From the NCBI GenBank assembly GCA_023053575.1, contig JAKZAP010000015.1, forward strand, positions 11,088,930 to 11,152,929: a stretch of 64,000 nucleotides of DNA, given 5' to 3'. Shown piece by piece: positions 23,846-35,236 of this stretch. Position numbers and translations under genes: made by a program. Within the stretch, counting starts at the first letter, position 1. Each line of letters starts with the position of its first letter. This DNA comes from Branchinecta lynchi. Taxonomy: Eukaryota > Arthropoda > Branchiopoda > Anostraca > Branchinectidae. Under the pieces are notes generated by a model. That model saw only the letters and a list, made by a program, of their open reading frames with translations. It had not been told where the DNA came from and did not search any database.

Positions 23846-24968
23846 TCACATTGTCACAGTTTAAGAAACGGAAAAAACCACTATTTGTTTGCACATTAGA
23901 CATTTCAAAGGCGTTTGATTCGGTCCTACATTCGCAAGTAATCCTGTCGCTACTGAGGGCAGGGGTTGATTCATTCGTTTGTAAATGTTTGTGGAATTGG
24001 TACGGAAAGTCCCAAGTAAGAATTCGTTCTGAAGGACAACTTTCTAGTCCTATAGAAATTCGAAGAGGTGTTAAACAGGGTTCAGGCATAAGCCCCGTAA
24101 TATTTAATAATGCGCTTCGTTCTGCGACAAGATCGATTGAAGAGTTCCTGATAGACGACGGTATTGATGTTAGTCATCTGTCTTACGCAGATGACCTACT
24201 TCTGATGAGTGATAATTTAGAATCCCTACAAGAATCTATTAATAGAGTGTCGTCCGCTCTTGGCGATATAGGTCTAAGCATAGAGCCCTCCAAGACTGAA
24301 TTTGCCGTTATGAACGAAGAAGTACAGCTAATCCGTGTGGTTGATGTGTGTGGCAAGACAGTTGTCCAGAAGGATACGTTTGAGTATCTTCGGACTCCGT
24401 TATGGGAATTCCATTAAAGCCACTAAAAATTTAGTTATCGCGGCTCTCAAAGAAAAATTGCGGAAGACTTATGGAATGTTAGCACGAACTAAAGGCCAAT
24501 TTGATAAAGTTACGCTTGGCCGTCTATGCAACGCCATGTTCGCGCCCCATGTCTTCTTTTTAACCCCTCTGTGGAATTCCTTGAATAAAACTGATCGTAA
24601 ACAAGTCCCTTCTAATTTTTTCCGGTACTGCAAATATCTACTGGGAATTCCCATATGGTTCCGAAACTCTTAAGTATCACAAAGGTACCATATTTTTGAA
24701 ATAACTGAAAAAATGAATGAGTTAACCAGTCGTTTTATTAATCGTAGTAGAAAACTGCACGATTTTCCACTGGCTAGCCTGGTATAGTCATGTGACTCAA
24801 GTTTGTTCTTGTTTTGCTTATTTTTAGTTATCGCAGCTTAAATTTGTATCGTATTGTTGTGTAATTCTCTTTTCTTTTTCTTTTTCTTTTGTTTCTCTAC
24901 CAACTCCTCCGACCATTTACGTTGTATTTGTATGGAGGGCTTAAATAAAATTATTATTATTATTGTTT
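23846..24968 (+). pseudogene. Reverse transcriptase relic of a second non-LTR type
   Basis: The frame from about 23851 has TLDISKAFDSVLHSQVILSL (palm motif A with its aspartate), then RRGVKQGSGISPVIFNNALR (motif B) and LSYADDLLLMSDN (catalytic YADD). A one-base shift near 24395 moves the FEYLG thumb motif to the next frame, which continues to RYCKYLLGIPIWFRNS and a stop at 24671-24673. The G-x-K-Q-G ... S-P motif differs from the GVPQGSVLGP of the other relics here, so this is another clade (RTE/R4-like or similar, not resolved). A 3' untranslated region with AATAAA near 24945 and an ATT-repeat tail (24950-24964) follows. The fingers region and endonuclease are missing. Confidence 0.8.
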
Positions 24969-25215
24969 ACCCACTCCTCCCGAGTCCACCTAGCTCCTAA
25001 TCTCTCCCGGAGTATTCATTTAAGCCAAACTACTCACCTCCAAAGAAAAGTTCTTAAAAAATAAATACATTTTCTGCCTCCCTTAAGCTGACTGCAAGCT
25101 TGTTCCAACTCGTCAAAGCACTATTTCTAATCACAAATCCTGCTCTAGCCTCCTTGTATTTCTTTCCAAACACCCATTATCTCTATCAAATAAGGCCAAA
25201 GAACACTCACAGCCG
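24966..25215 (-). pseudogene. Probable C-terminal scrap of another non-LTR element
   Basis: On the minus strand a short frame reads RAGFVIRNSALTSWNKLAVS, then LREAENVFIF. This has the F-x-x-R-x-x-x-x-W-N-x-L pattern of non-LTR polyprotein ends. Its 3' side runs into the same ATT/AAT microsatellite as the forward relic upstream, so the two elements would lie tail to tail. The fragment is short and the call is tentative. Confidence 0.35.
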
Positions 25216-25797
25216 CTCAAGCTACCCCTTGGGCAATTAATAACCTTATTGAGGATTAGTCCCACAATCGGAATATATTCCTAATCGCAGTCCCGTACAA
25301 GATGGGGTTAAGCAATCACCCCTCCCCCAAATAAAGCCCCCGCCCCCATACTTAAACACAACACCATCAACGATGACGTAAGGTCACATTTTCCGGGTGC
25401 TGCAGGCAGATTTTACTAATCAATGTCGGAAAGCCGCGCTTAATTAGCAGGAGGAAGATTCTCAAGAGGAGGGAAAGTTCAGGCAAGGTTGGAAAAATAA
25501 GGTCTCAAAACACGGAAGATGATTGAACCCTTTATTTTAAATAATAATGATAATACTATCTGAAGAATTCGAAGGTAATGTAACAGTATAAGGACAAAAG
25601 TAGACAAATACTACATAAAATTAGAACAAGAAAACAATTGGCTACTGTGCATAGTATTACGGAAGGACGGCATGGTTCGCAAACACGAAGAAGCTGCTAA
25701 TCATTCCTGAAACACAGTGAACCCCTCAAATGTGAAAACTCCGGGTAGCTGCGGAGAAAATGGTCCAGACCATCCCAATCAACTTGGCAAAGATAAC
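25216..25797. other. No recognisable feature
   Basis: No supported gene or repeat. Confidence 0.45.
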
Positions 25798-25799
25798 TA

Positions 25800-25959
25800 C
25801 ACTGTAAAAAGTTTCTCCGAATAAGGATGCAGTATCTGCTACTGGGATTAATCTTAGCTCTATTGGGATGAGATTAATCCGAATTAGCGGTAATCTTATC
25901 TCAGTAAAGATAAGATTAATCCCAGTAGCAAATACTGCAAGATTTTTTTTTTTACAGTG
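25800..25959. mobile_element. TA-flanked MITE
   Basis: A 160-bp element with terminal inverted repeats CACTGTAAAAA and TTTTTACAGTG, bordered by TA on both sides (25798-25799 and 25960-25961). The inverted repeat extends inward (GCAGTATCTGCTACTGGGAT against ATCCCAGTAGCAAATACTGC), so most of it folds into a hairpin. A TA target site and CACTGTAAA ends fit a Tc1/mariner-type MITE. No transposase is present. Confidence 0.8.
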
Positions 25960-25961
25960 TA

Positions 25962-26520
25962 ATACCCAAATCATCCGGCCTAGAATTCCACATATTACCA
26001 CCACAAAGCGTTAAATAGTAGGCTCGCACCTGAATCCGACACTTTAAACCTAACTTAAAACTGGAAAGCCATGGGGGCAGATACCCCTCTACTCCCTTCT
26101 CCAAATTACGCCCCTGGAAAACCTATCATATCCAATTTATTACCCATTCGGACCACTTTATTATACCCTGCTTTAAGGAGCTAGTAATGGCTAGTAATTT
26201 GGTATTTCAATTATATCAAACCAAAATCTGAAATTCTCATCTTCCTAAGATAAAAAGACCAAAATCACCCTCAATTACTAAATGATGCGTGGGTTTATGA
26301 AGTAAAAACAGTCTTTTAAAATTTGTGCCTAGAGAAGCACATTTTTTATATATTTGTACATATTGCGCAACTTTTTACCAGTAGCTTACCCGACGAACAA
26401 GTATCATCATTTCCAACTAGGTTAATAACACCCTCTCTTGGCCCTAACAGGCGAAGCAAGACTGACCCGAGACCCAAACTTCTTCTCCGCCAACGAAACA
26501 ATCAGGAAAATACCTAAAGC
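25962..26520. other. No recognisable feature
   Basis: No supported gene or repeat. Confidence 0.45.
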
Positions 26521-26539
26521 CATCCCGATGAAAAATTTG

Positions 26540-26810
26540 TAGCCTGCCTAGTAGTATGGTAGTAGTACGAAAACGTTGCATGTAATACTATGTAATAGCA
26601 AAGAATATAATCATTCAATGTGCTCCAGACTGGTCCAATCTTATGTAGTAGTATCCAGTAGCACCCTGTCTTGCCATAGTAGCATCCGGTCTTGCTAATA
26701 GTAGCATATAGTAGTATGCAGTAACACGGTGGCCTTGAAGTAGAAGCATGTAGTAGCATCGTTAGTACTGCATGCTACTTTTTCGTACTACTTCATAGTA
26801 CTATTTTGAG
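26540..26810. repeat. Degenerate TAG/GTA-rich simple repeat
   Basis: Variants of GTAGTAGCATGTAGTAG and TAGTAGTATG recur through the segment, interrupted by TGGTC and CGGTCTTGC words. Reverse-strand open frames rich in Tyr and Cys come from this repeat. Confidence 0.55.
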
Positions 26811-27180
26811 ATGAATTTTTCATCGGCATTCGTTCTATATTTCGTTCTATATAATACTAACGTAGCCTACTTCCGTAATCACTCCAACCATTTCGAAGCC
26901 CGGAGGCCAGAATTTCGTAAGGAATATTCTAACCCCTTTGGTTTTCTTACTTACCGTGTTTTACTACCTTCGATGCGTATCACGCTATTCACGCTACCGA
27001 CGTTTGTCTGCGAGAAGTTTTTCCATCAGAAAAAACGGTTATGTACATTTTTTCTCGTTTTTGCTACGATTCAAAGGGTGTCGAAAATGGCTTAAAACAG
27101 CCAACGCCGTTGATATTTAGTTGAAAGCAAAGCCTAGTTTAAAAGTATTCAATTATTTTTAAATACTGGGGTTGAAGAGT
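26811..27180. other. No recognisable feature
   Basis: Two overlapping short open frames show no recognisable motif. Confidence 0.4.
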
Positions 27181-27184
27181 AAAT

Positions 27185-27345
27185 AGCGCGAGGGGTCTTC
27201 TATATATTTTAACTTTTCATATTTTTTTTATCTGTTAGTTTGTCTTTTATTCGACTTGTTCCTGAGTATTTTTTCCATTTTCTTCCCATGCTATCCTAGT
27301 AGTATTAGGGTTTAAATAAAACTGATTGACTGATTGATGTAATTG
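27185..27345 (+). mobile_element. 3' tail fragment of a non-LTR element
   Basis: A T-rich 3' untranslated stretch leads to TTTAAATAAAACTGATTGAC and TGATTGATG (27311-27339), a microsatellite tail of the same GATT/GACT type as at 5.1 kb. No coding part remains. Confidence 0.5.
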
Positions 27346-27900
27346 GGAAATGGGCAATTGAACCTTGGCTGAATTAAAGGCTAATAATAATAATAATTGT
27401 AAGAATGGTTGACAATTTTAGTAAAGGAATACTCGGCGTTTACTCACGGAGAGGGCGGGGGAAAAAGAGGGAAAAAAAACAAGGAGTACCGCGTTTTGGT
27501 TGACCCACTTCCAGCACGGATAAGGAAGTTACGATGATTATCAACAGGGGACTACTTTCCGATCCGTACTATATCCAAACGGGACTACTTTTTTATTGAT
27601 GAGGTAAATAGTCGATTCGGGGAGTAACTGGTGTCGTTGTTTTCTGCAACAATAGATATCAGGGATGGTCAAAAATAATTCCTGTGATAGGATTGAGTTT
27701 TTGTGTAATCTGTATTACTATGATGGAAAACATTGCTTTCTTTGTTTGACACCCTTGGTATTCCAGCCCATAGTCCCCATGAAGCCTTTGATGGATTACT
27801 CATGTCTGTAGAGATAAAAAATGTTAAAACTTATTTTGGCTGATTATCCTCGTGTCATCTGATCCACGCGGCAGTCCGCTGTCGCCTTGTGCATTTGGTA
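27346..27900. other. No recognisable feature
   Basis: A TAATAATAATAAT stretch near 27380 may be another retroelement tail; otherwise nothing was supported. Confidence 0.4.
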
Positions 27901-27902
27901 GG

Positions 27903-29577
27903 AAATAAATACCTTAATTACCTTAATTCGCACTTCGGAGCGAATTAAGATCAGTCTTGATCTGTTGAATCGCTCCGTCACTGATGACGTGATGATCTGT
28001 TAGGCATCAGATGGATCCCAGTTGTATTTCCAAGGCACATCATTCCACTCTTCATCTAGCAACTTGTTGAAGGCTTCCTCGTTGGGTGCTGATATCGTGT
28101 CGTTGGTCAGGCTGTTCCAAGTGTTGACAACTTGACATGAGAAGAACTGTTGTCGTTGTCGGGTTCTGACAGAAGGCTTAAACAGCTTCTTAGTGTCCCC
28201 TTCTATCTGCGCCAACGATCTGGACAATGGGCATACACATTGGAGTTTGTTCTTGAGAGGTCAGCTTATATGTCATAAGCATGTCAGCTCGCCGTCGTCG
28301 AAAAACAAGTGTTGTTAGTTTCAGCTCCTTCAGACATAGTTCATAGGATTTATCTTTCATGTTTGTTATTATCCTTGTGGCTCTCCTTTGCACTCCTTCT
28401 AGGAGCTTTACGTCACCCTTAAACCCTGGTGATGCTAAGCACATTCCAAAATCAACCACTGGTCTGACAAGGGCCTTGTACAACTTCAGGAACACGTGAG
28501 GGTATCTTCTGGATATGGTTCTTTTAAGGAGGCCAAGGACAGAGTTTGCATGAGAGACAGTCTTTTTGTTGTTAGCATGGAACTTCAGCTGATGATCAAC
28601 AATAATCCCAAGATCTCTTCCTTCATCAACAGCCTGCAGTTCTTTGATGCTGTTTGTGGCTCTGTCTAGCATGGTATACTTGGTGCGCGCGTTTGCCTTG
28701 CCAAAGTGCATAACACTGCATTTTTCAATGTTGAAGGACATATGCCATGTTGTTGCCCAGTCTTGGATGCGATTGAGATCTGCCTGAAGTGACTCGTTCT
28801 TAACTGCACCAAACAGCTCTGAATCATCAGCAAATAGAGTTAGACGATTGCTTGCCAGTCCAAATATATCGTTTAAATAGATATTGAACAGGGTAGGTCC
28901 CAGGACACTACCCTGTGGGACACCACTGATAACTTCACAGCTGTTTGAGTAGACTATTTCTCCTTCTGTAGTGAACAGCCTCACTCTCTGTGTCCTCCTA
29001 GTCAAAAAAGCTGATATCCAGTCCGCAAGGTCTTCGTTAATCCCACATGCAATTAGTTTTTGTTTCAGGTGCGGATGGGGAACTTTGTCGAAAGCTTTGG
29101 CTAAGTCAAGCAGAAGGACATCCACAGGTAACCCTTGATCAATCAGGTATGTTATTGCATGGCATGTCTCCAGCAAGTTTGTTTCTACTGATTTTTCTGG
29201 CTGGAAACCATGTTGACTGGGTGATAGTATTCCGTTAATTTTGAGATGTTGAATAATAGAGTCATTTACCACCCTTTCCAAGACTTTGGCTATAGCTGAA
29301 GTAATGCTAATGGGACGGTAGTTCTCTGCTTTCATCTTACTTCCCTTTTTGAACAAGGGGGTGACAAATGCTGTTCTCGGATCTGATGGTACTTGCTTTG
29401 TATCCAAGGGAAACTCTGAAGATTTGGGTCAGTGGTTCAGTAATTATTTCAGCAGTTTCTTTGAGAAGACGGATGCAAGTACTGTTATGTTATTACGGAC
29501 TATCCAGAAAAACGAGGAGACTAAACTAAACTAAAACCTGCTGCGGCCTTATATGAAAACCGTTTGACAACATACTA
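27903..29577 (-). mobile_element. 5'-truncated CR1-like retrotransposon (element B)
   Basis: A reverse-strand element with a 3' tail made of TTAAGGTAA units (plus strand ACCTTAATTACCTTAATT, 27910-27927) and a single long reverse transcriptase region. The 5' side ends against the start of Family 1 copy D at 29578. About 340 bp of its 5' part are repeated at 30876-31216. The shared tail with the fragment at 1.7-2.1 kb points to one family. Confidence 0.85.
28000..29500 (-). pseudogene. Reverse transcriptase relic of element B
   Basis: The main frame (29407-28190, 405 residues) holds AFVTPLFKKGSK, ENYRPISITSAIAKVLERVV, QHGFQPEKSVETNLL, LLLDLAKAFDKVPH (motif A), SGVPQGSVLGPTLFNIYLND (motif B), LTLFADDSELFG (catalytic FADD) and LGIIVDHQLKF. 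It therefore has all the reverse transcriptase core motifs. The N-terminal part (IRLLKETAEIITEPLTQIF) is in another frame because of an extra A near 29406. The C-terminal part (QQFFSCQVVNTWNSL ... DEEWNDVPWKYNW, 28227-28000) is also shifted. No endonuclease or ORF1 is present. The domain order and motifs fit the CR1/Rex group. Confidence 0.9.
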
Positions 29578-30775
29578 AACAAGACCAAAGGTTTCGATGG
29601 GATCCCAAAAATTCAATATTTGATTCAGACAATTGGGTATTGTCTTCGCCAGATCCAGTCTTCGCCAGACTCCTTGAACATGTTTACTATTAAAATTCAA
29701 AAACAGATTAATCATCTGATTGAATCAGTTCAGGTACTGAATCAGCATGTGTGTTTACCCCTATAAGTCATCTCTGTTTTGACAAAAACTTCCTGCCACT
29801 TCTGCCAATTTCCCGGTTTCGGCCGAATTCCGGAACTACTTTTCCGGCGAAAAAAGAAAGCTAAAAAACGAACTAAGCGTATCTTCTTTCCCCAATATTG
29901 AACATCTAATCAACTTCAAATAAAAATTCAACTTATACAAATTTTCCGGTTCCAGCCGGATTCCCGTCGAACTATTTGTCCAGGTAAAAAATGATTGTCA
30001 TACACGGATTCACCATCTCTTTACCCCTAAATCTATCTAATCAACTACAAATAAAACTCTAAGTTTTAACAATTTTCGGTTTTGGCCGGATTCCGGGCGA
30101 ACTACTTGTCTGGGTAGAAAATTGTTTTCACATAACTTTTCAGCATTTCTTCTTACCCCTAAATCGAACATCTGATCAACTCCAAATAAAACTTTTACTT
30201 TTAACAAATTTTCCGGTTTGCCGGATTCCGGGCGAACTACTTGTTCGGCGAGAAAATGGTTTTCACCATTGTGTTCAGCATGGCTTCCTACCCCTAAATC
30301 GAACATCTAATCAACTTCAAATAAGACTTTTACTTTTAACAGACTTTCCGGTTTTGGCTGGATTCTGGGCTAACTACTTTCCGGCGATGAAACGGTTTTC
30401 ACCATCGTGTTTACCATGTACATCTAATCAACTTCAAATGAATTTTTTACTTTTAACAAATTTTCCGGTTTTGGCCGGATTCCGGGCGAAGTACTTTTCC
30501 GATGACAAAATGGCTTTCACCATCGTATTCAGCATGTCTTCTTAACCCACAATCGACCATCGCATTATCTGTTTAAAAATATTTTATTTGCCCGTTAATT
30601 TAAAACCCCTCCCCGCTTGAACTTGACCTGATTCTTGACCCAAAGAATCCTCACACCAAGTTTCATCAAAATATCTCATTCGCTTCGAGAGTTACATATA
30701 CGGACAGACGGACGGACGGACAACTTTTGCGATGTCATAGGTATCCCTCGTCTTCCGTTTTGGGATCCCAAAAAA
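29578..30775 (+). mobile_element. Family 1 element, copy D
   Basis: Starts AACAAGACCAAAGGTTTCGA and TGGGATCCC. It has the 5' region (GTCTTCGCCAGATCCAGTC, AGACTCCTTGAACATG) and about six core units (CCGGATTCCGGGCGAACTAC words). The module CACCAAGTTTCATCAAAATA, GACAGACGGACGGACGGACA and the terminus TTTTGGGATCCCAAAAAA follow. Both the 5' GGGATCCC and the terminal 16-bp palindrome are intact. It lies directly next to the 5' end of element B, and the pair was copied together (see 30876-32095). Confidence 0.85.
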
Positions 30776-30875
30776 CAGGTAATACAAGTTTATTCGGAAG
30801 ATATTTTCCATTCAGCCATCCTAGGATTACAGTCAGATCAAGGTAGAGCAGTTTCTAGTCTTGAAAATTAACTAG

Positions 30876-31216
30876 TAATTTTGAGATGTTGAATAATAGA
30901 GTCATTTACCACCCTTTCCAAGACTTTGGCTATAGCTGAAGTAATGCTAATGGGACGGTAGTTCTCTGCTTTCATCTTACTTCGCTTTTTGAACAAGGGG
31001 GTGACAAACGCTGTTCTCCGATCTGATGGTACTTGCTTTGTATCCAGGGAAACTCTGAAGATTTGGGTCAGTGGTTCAGTAATTATTTAAGCAGTTTCTT
31101 TGAGAAGACGGATACAAGTACTGTTATTTTATTACGGACTGTCCAGAAAAACGAGGAGACTATACTAAACTAAAACCTGCTGCGGCCTTATATGAAAACC
31201 GTTTGACAACATACTA
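30876..31216 (-). pseudogene. Second copy of the element B 5' part
   Basis: Nearly identical to 29236-29577: it starts TAATTTTGAGATGTTGAATA and continues to the base before AACAAGACC. It encodes the reverse-strand N-terminal reverse transcriptase segment. Unlike the first copy it keeps the reading frame at CCAGGGAAA (the first has CCAAGGGAAA), but it has a TAA stop just upstream where the first copy has GAA. The rest of the reverse transcriptase is not present in this copy. Confidence 0.9.
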
Positions 31217-32095
31217 AACAAGACCAGAGGTTTTGATGGGATCCCGGACGGATGCAAGTACTGTTAAAAGGATTGTCATACACGGATTCACCATCTCTTT
31301 ACCCCTAAATCGAATATCTGATCAACTACAAATAAAACTCTAACTTTTAACAATTCTCGGTTAATACTACTTGTCTGGGTAGAAAATTGTTTTCAGATAA
31401 GTGTTCAGCATGTCTTCTTACCCCTAAATCGAACATATAATCAACTCCAATTAAAACTTTTACTTTTAACAAACTTTCCGGTTTTGGCCAGATTCCGGGC
31501 GAACTACTTGTTCGGCGAGAAAATGGTTTCCACCACTGTGTTCAGCATGGCTTTCTACCCCTAAATCGAACATCTAATCAACTTCAAATAAGACTTTTAC
31601 TTTTAAAAGACTTTCCGGTTTTGGCCGTATTCCGGGCTAATTACTTGTACGGCGAAAGAACGGTTTTCACCATCGTGTTTAGCATGTGTTCTTACCCCTA
31701 AATCAAACATCTAATCAACTTCAAATAAAACTTTTACTTTTAACAAACTTTCCGGTTTTAGCCGGATTCGGGCGAACTACTTTTCCGATGACAAAATGGT
31801 TTTCACAATCGTGTTCAACATGTCTTCTTACCCAATAATCGACTATCATATTATCTGTTTAAAAATATTTCATTTGCCCCTTAATTTAAAACCCTCCCCC
31901 ACCACTAAATGTAGGGCTACATAGCCCATCTACGAACTTGACCTTACTCTTGATCCAAAGAATACTCACACCAAGTTTCATCAAACATCTCAGTCCCTTC
32001 GAGAGTTATAGTGCGCACAGACGGACGGACGGACAGACGGACAAATTTTGCGATGTCATAGGTATCCCGCCACTTACGTTTTGGGATCCCAAAAA
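31217..32095 (+). mobile_element. Family 1 element, copy E (internally deleted)
   Basis: Starts AACAAGACCAGAGGTTTTGA and TGGGATCCC. It then has a small scrambled piece (GGACGGATGCAAGTACTGTT, which matches the flanking retroelement at 31108-31126) and continues from GATTGTCATACACGGATTCA, a point equivalent to about 29990 in copy D. Core units, CACCAAGTTTCATCAAACAT, GACGGACGGACGGACAGACG and TTTTGGGATCCCAAAAA follow. About 380 bp of the 5' part present in copy D are missing. It ends exactly at the hairpin terminus, with no further similarity to what follows copy D. Confidence 0.85.
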
Positions 32096-33035
32096 CAAAC
32101 ATATCAAATTTTCTGGGTTCATATGTTGTTTTTTCTTCGTGCTGTTTTGGGTTTCGGATTACTAAACCTTGGAGGGTTAAAAAATAAAATGTATATCTAT
32201 TATACATAGAAGCGTAATATTATAATTTTAGAGACAGAATCACTGAATTATACAAGGCTGGTATTGTCTTGAATTAATGTTCGCTGGTTACACTACTACG
32301 CCAAATGTTTCCTACCCTCAATTCCAAAATACTGATGATTTGAGTGAAGTTACGAAACCAACCAATCAGATTTCTGTATAGTGGATGGACCAGTGTAACC
32401 AATACTTGGGAGTCCGCGTACTCAGCGTTCAGCAAGGGCTATCCCGAATTAGAGATTTGTGCAGGTCTCCTTTCACACTCATTTCAATGCCACTCCACTA
32501 AATTGGGTTTCAGTTTCCCCCTCCCCAGTGCCAAACCCCCCGACCCCCCTACAAACATGGTGTACTAATACTAAAAATAAAAGTATATACAGGGGCGAGC
32601 GGCTAGCGAGCCGCCGTCACGCATTTGCATTTAGCACGCGGTCCAAACTGCAGTTTTTAAAAAAGACTTTTATAATTTCATATATAATTACACTCGGGGG
32701 GGGGGGGGGGGGGTAAGGGAGGTTGGTCCCTGGGAGGCCACCAGGTGGGCTTCGTCAGGGAAGGGTCACCTAGACCCCACCAAATTACCTCCTTTACAAC
32801 AGATACAGATGGCGTTTACAAATTAAAACGCTAGGGTTGTGCGTTAAGAAATAAACAAATTATAACTAGGCTACTTGCAGATGTCATTATACTCAGAAAT
32901 GAATGGAATCAAGTGAGAATCAGAAGGTCCAATCAGAATAAGCTGCTGAAAGAATCTTCGAATATGTAACTGTTCTGCCTTTCATCCAACAACTTCAATA
33001 AGTAACAACAATGGAGAAAAGAATTTGAGGATGAA
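32096..33035. other. No recognisable gene; G-run
   Basis: Contains a long G-run (32696-32712) followed by GTAAGGGAGGTTGGTCCC. No gene or element terminus was supported. Confidence 0.4.
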
Positions 33036-33039
33036 GTGG

Positions 33040-33225
33040 TAAGTAAAAATAAAATAAAAATTCTTTAATTGGTATATTTTCTTTTTTTTTATTACAGAAC
33101 ATACTCATTTATTTGTTGATTATTTGGGTATTCTCCCCTACGGAATGGGCGATGGAGCTATGTAGGGATTGATACTTATTTGTTCATGTATTTGTGTATT
33201 TAATAAGACTGATCTGAACTGAACG
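33040..33225 (+). mobile_element. 3' tail fragment of a non-LTR element
   Basis: A T-rich stretch ends TTTAATAAGACTGATCTGAA and CTGAACG (33199-33225), resembling a retroelement 3' end with an ACTGA-type tail. No coding sequence remains. Confidence 0.4.
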
Positions 33226-34350
33226 CAAGTTGGAAATCAAAAACATAACTATTATCCCTTTACTGGATATTTCAATAGCAGAGTCGGCTATCCGAATCGA
33301 TGTTTGTGTATTCTGTAAACTAATTATTATACACCGGCTTGACATTACGAATGAGCGGCGAAATTTCCAAGAACTGAGACCGCTACTCGGCGTCTGTATA
33401 TACGACCAGCATTAATCTCCAGCGCAATTTTCTCCTCGAAATTAATTATGTAACGAGCTTTATGTTGACGTACTTCGCCAGTTATCCTTGTTATTGTCAT
33501 TATGAGCTTATTATTTTCATGATAGCGAAAGAGAACATAAATAAGAACTATATCTCATTTGTCTGGACTTGGTACCGCTTGTTATCGCACGCAGTTACGT
33601 GCGCCGCATTAATTTTGCCCTTTAGCCTTGAAAAGTCTTGTTTTGTTAAAAAAAATGCCAATTTTCTGTGAGCTAGAATCCGAGCAAACTAGGTCGTGAC
33701 TGAAATAGCCTTAAAGGAGAGAGTTTTAAGCAGGAGAAGAAATTTGTTGGATGCGACGTCCAAATAAGAGAGAGATGAAGTGCAGTTGCAACAGAATGGA
33801 ATCCAGTTTCGCCTGATGAAGCATCAGAGGTTTACTACTTGATAATGAACATCTATTACATGAGCGTATCAAGCTTGGGCTAAAATGTGGGCGCGGAACA
33901 CTATGGGAGGTGCAGCTGTATCAACGGACGGGTAGTTTTGAATAGATATGTTAAAGCCAGGAATATATGTGTTGCCTTCCAGATTTTTCTTCCGGATTCT
34001 AGACAGCCGTTTTCGTCGAGACATATCAGGAAGGTGGAGCCAGGCCAAAAACGTCTGGAAGTCTGGGGTGTTGGACACCCCAGATTCGGGATGTCTGGAA
34101 GGTGCCATAGAGGCAACTCGTTCAAGAGATGTAGTAAATATGCAAATGTATGAAGAAAAGAGGAAGTGATTGACAGCTGTGGTTGGGATTCAAGAGATAT
34201 CTGAAATGCGAAGGGGACATCTAGGAAAATGGCAAAATTTGCTGTCGTCATTATCATGAAAATCTTAAGGTTGGCTTGACTATGCGGAGGGCCCGAACAT
34301 CTGGGAATATGGAAGACGAAGCTTGTTTGTTAGCATATCTTGCAGCCAAT
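33226..34350. other. No recognisable gene
   Basis: A hairpin near 34057-34084 (TCTGGGGTGT ... ACACCCCAGA) is the only structure noted. Open frames on both strands at 33870-34260 overlap each other and carry no known motif. Confidence 0.4.
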
Positions 34351-34445
34351 GTGCTTTCAGTGAGGTGAGGCAGTGAAAGTATCGGAGCTTCAATGACATT
34401 TTGATAATAGGATGCTGGCAATAGTATTGGGTCCGGCTGCGGTTC
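34351..34445. repeat. Dispersed repeat R5, copy 1
   Basis: GTGCTTTCAGTGAGGTGAGG, then ATCGGAGCTTCAATGACATT and GATGCTGGCAATAGT match 44849-44930 (CTGCTTTCAGTGAGGTGAGG, ATCGGAGCTTCAATGACATT, ATGCTGGTAATAGT). There the segment directly follows a hairpin element. Confidence 0.65.
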
Positions 34446-34574
34446 TAGAAGAAATTATTGACAGATTCACTGTACATGAGTGAAACGAATTTGACAACTT
34501 CGACGCCCTCTTCTTTTAGGCCATGTAATTAAATAAATTTGATTAATTATTTATTTTAGAAGATATTTATAACT

Positions 34575-34755
34575 AATCTTCAAGGCCGTATCCGGGGGGG
34601 GGGGAGTAGGGGGTTGACCCCCCCCCCCCCGAAACATACAAAACTAATAATTTTTATAAGCTTTTCCCTCTGGTTTATGTATTTTTGTACTTTTCTGTCC
34701 GACCATCAGGCAACCCCCCCCCCCGAAATAAATTCCTGAATACAGGCCTGCTATA
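34575..34755 (+). repeat. G/C-run dispersed repeat, copy 2
   Basis: Inverted relative to the copy at 15415-15603. Order: TATCCGGGGGGG, GTAGGGGGTTGACC, a C-run, GAAACATACAAAACTA, TCTGTCCGACCATCAGGCAA, a C-run and AATTCCTGAATACAGGCCTG. The G-run and C-run can pair directly. Confidence 0.7.
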
Positions 34756-35235
34756 TAATCTTCCTCCGGAAGAGCATTCTATTTCGTATTCTTCCAGTGC
34801 CGGGACGCAACCTCCATCTATATGGCTTTTCTAGCAATTAAAAAATTACTGATCTGCTGATCAGTCCGAGCAGGCGACGATCGATCCCGCAGTGGTTGAC
34901 CAACGACTCCCAGACATCCCCTAAGGCCAACATTTTAAACAGCGTCATTAAATAAAACAAGAGAGTCTAACATGCTGTAAGTGACACCTTTCAGACTGTA
35001 TCAAGTGCAATCAAAGACCGTCTCCTCTTAACGTCGACAAGGCAGTGCAGAATCCTTTCCCTGGTCCCCTCGGAATCATCCTCAGACACTCCAGTGTCAA
35101 GTCGTAGGCTTGGCATAAAGACTAGTCTCACAAAAAAGGAAGTGTTCCGAACGACGTCTACTGTCGCTAGACCACAAGAAAGTCAGGTTCAGCCTTAAAG
35201 CAGAAAAGGTACTAATTATGTGTAATATTAGTAAT
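34756..35235. other. No recognisable feature
   Basis: No supported gene or repeat. Confidence 0.4.
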
Positions 35236-35236
35236 T

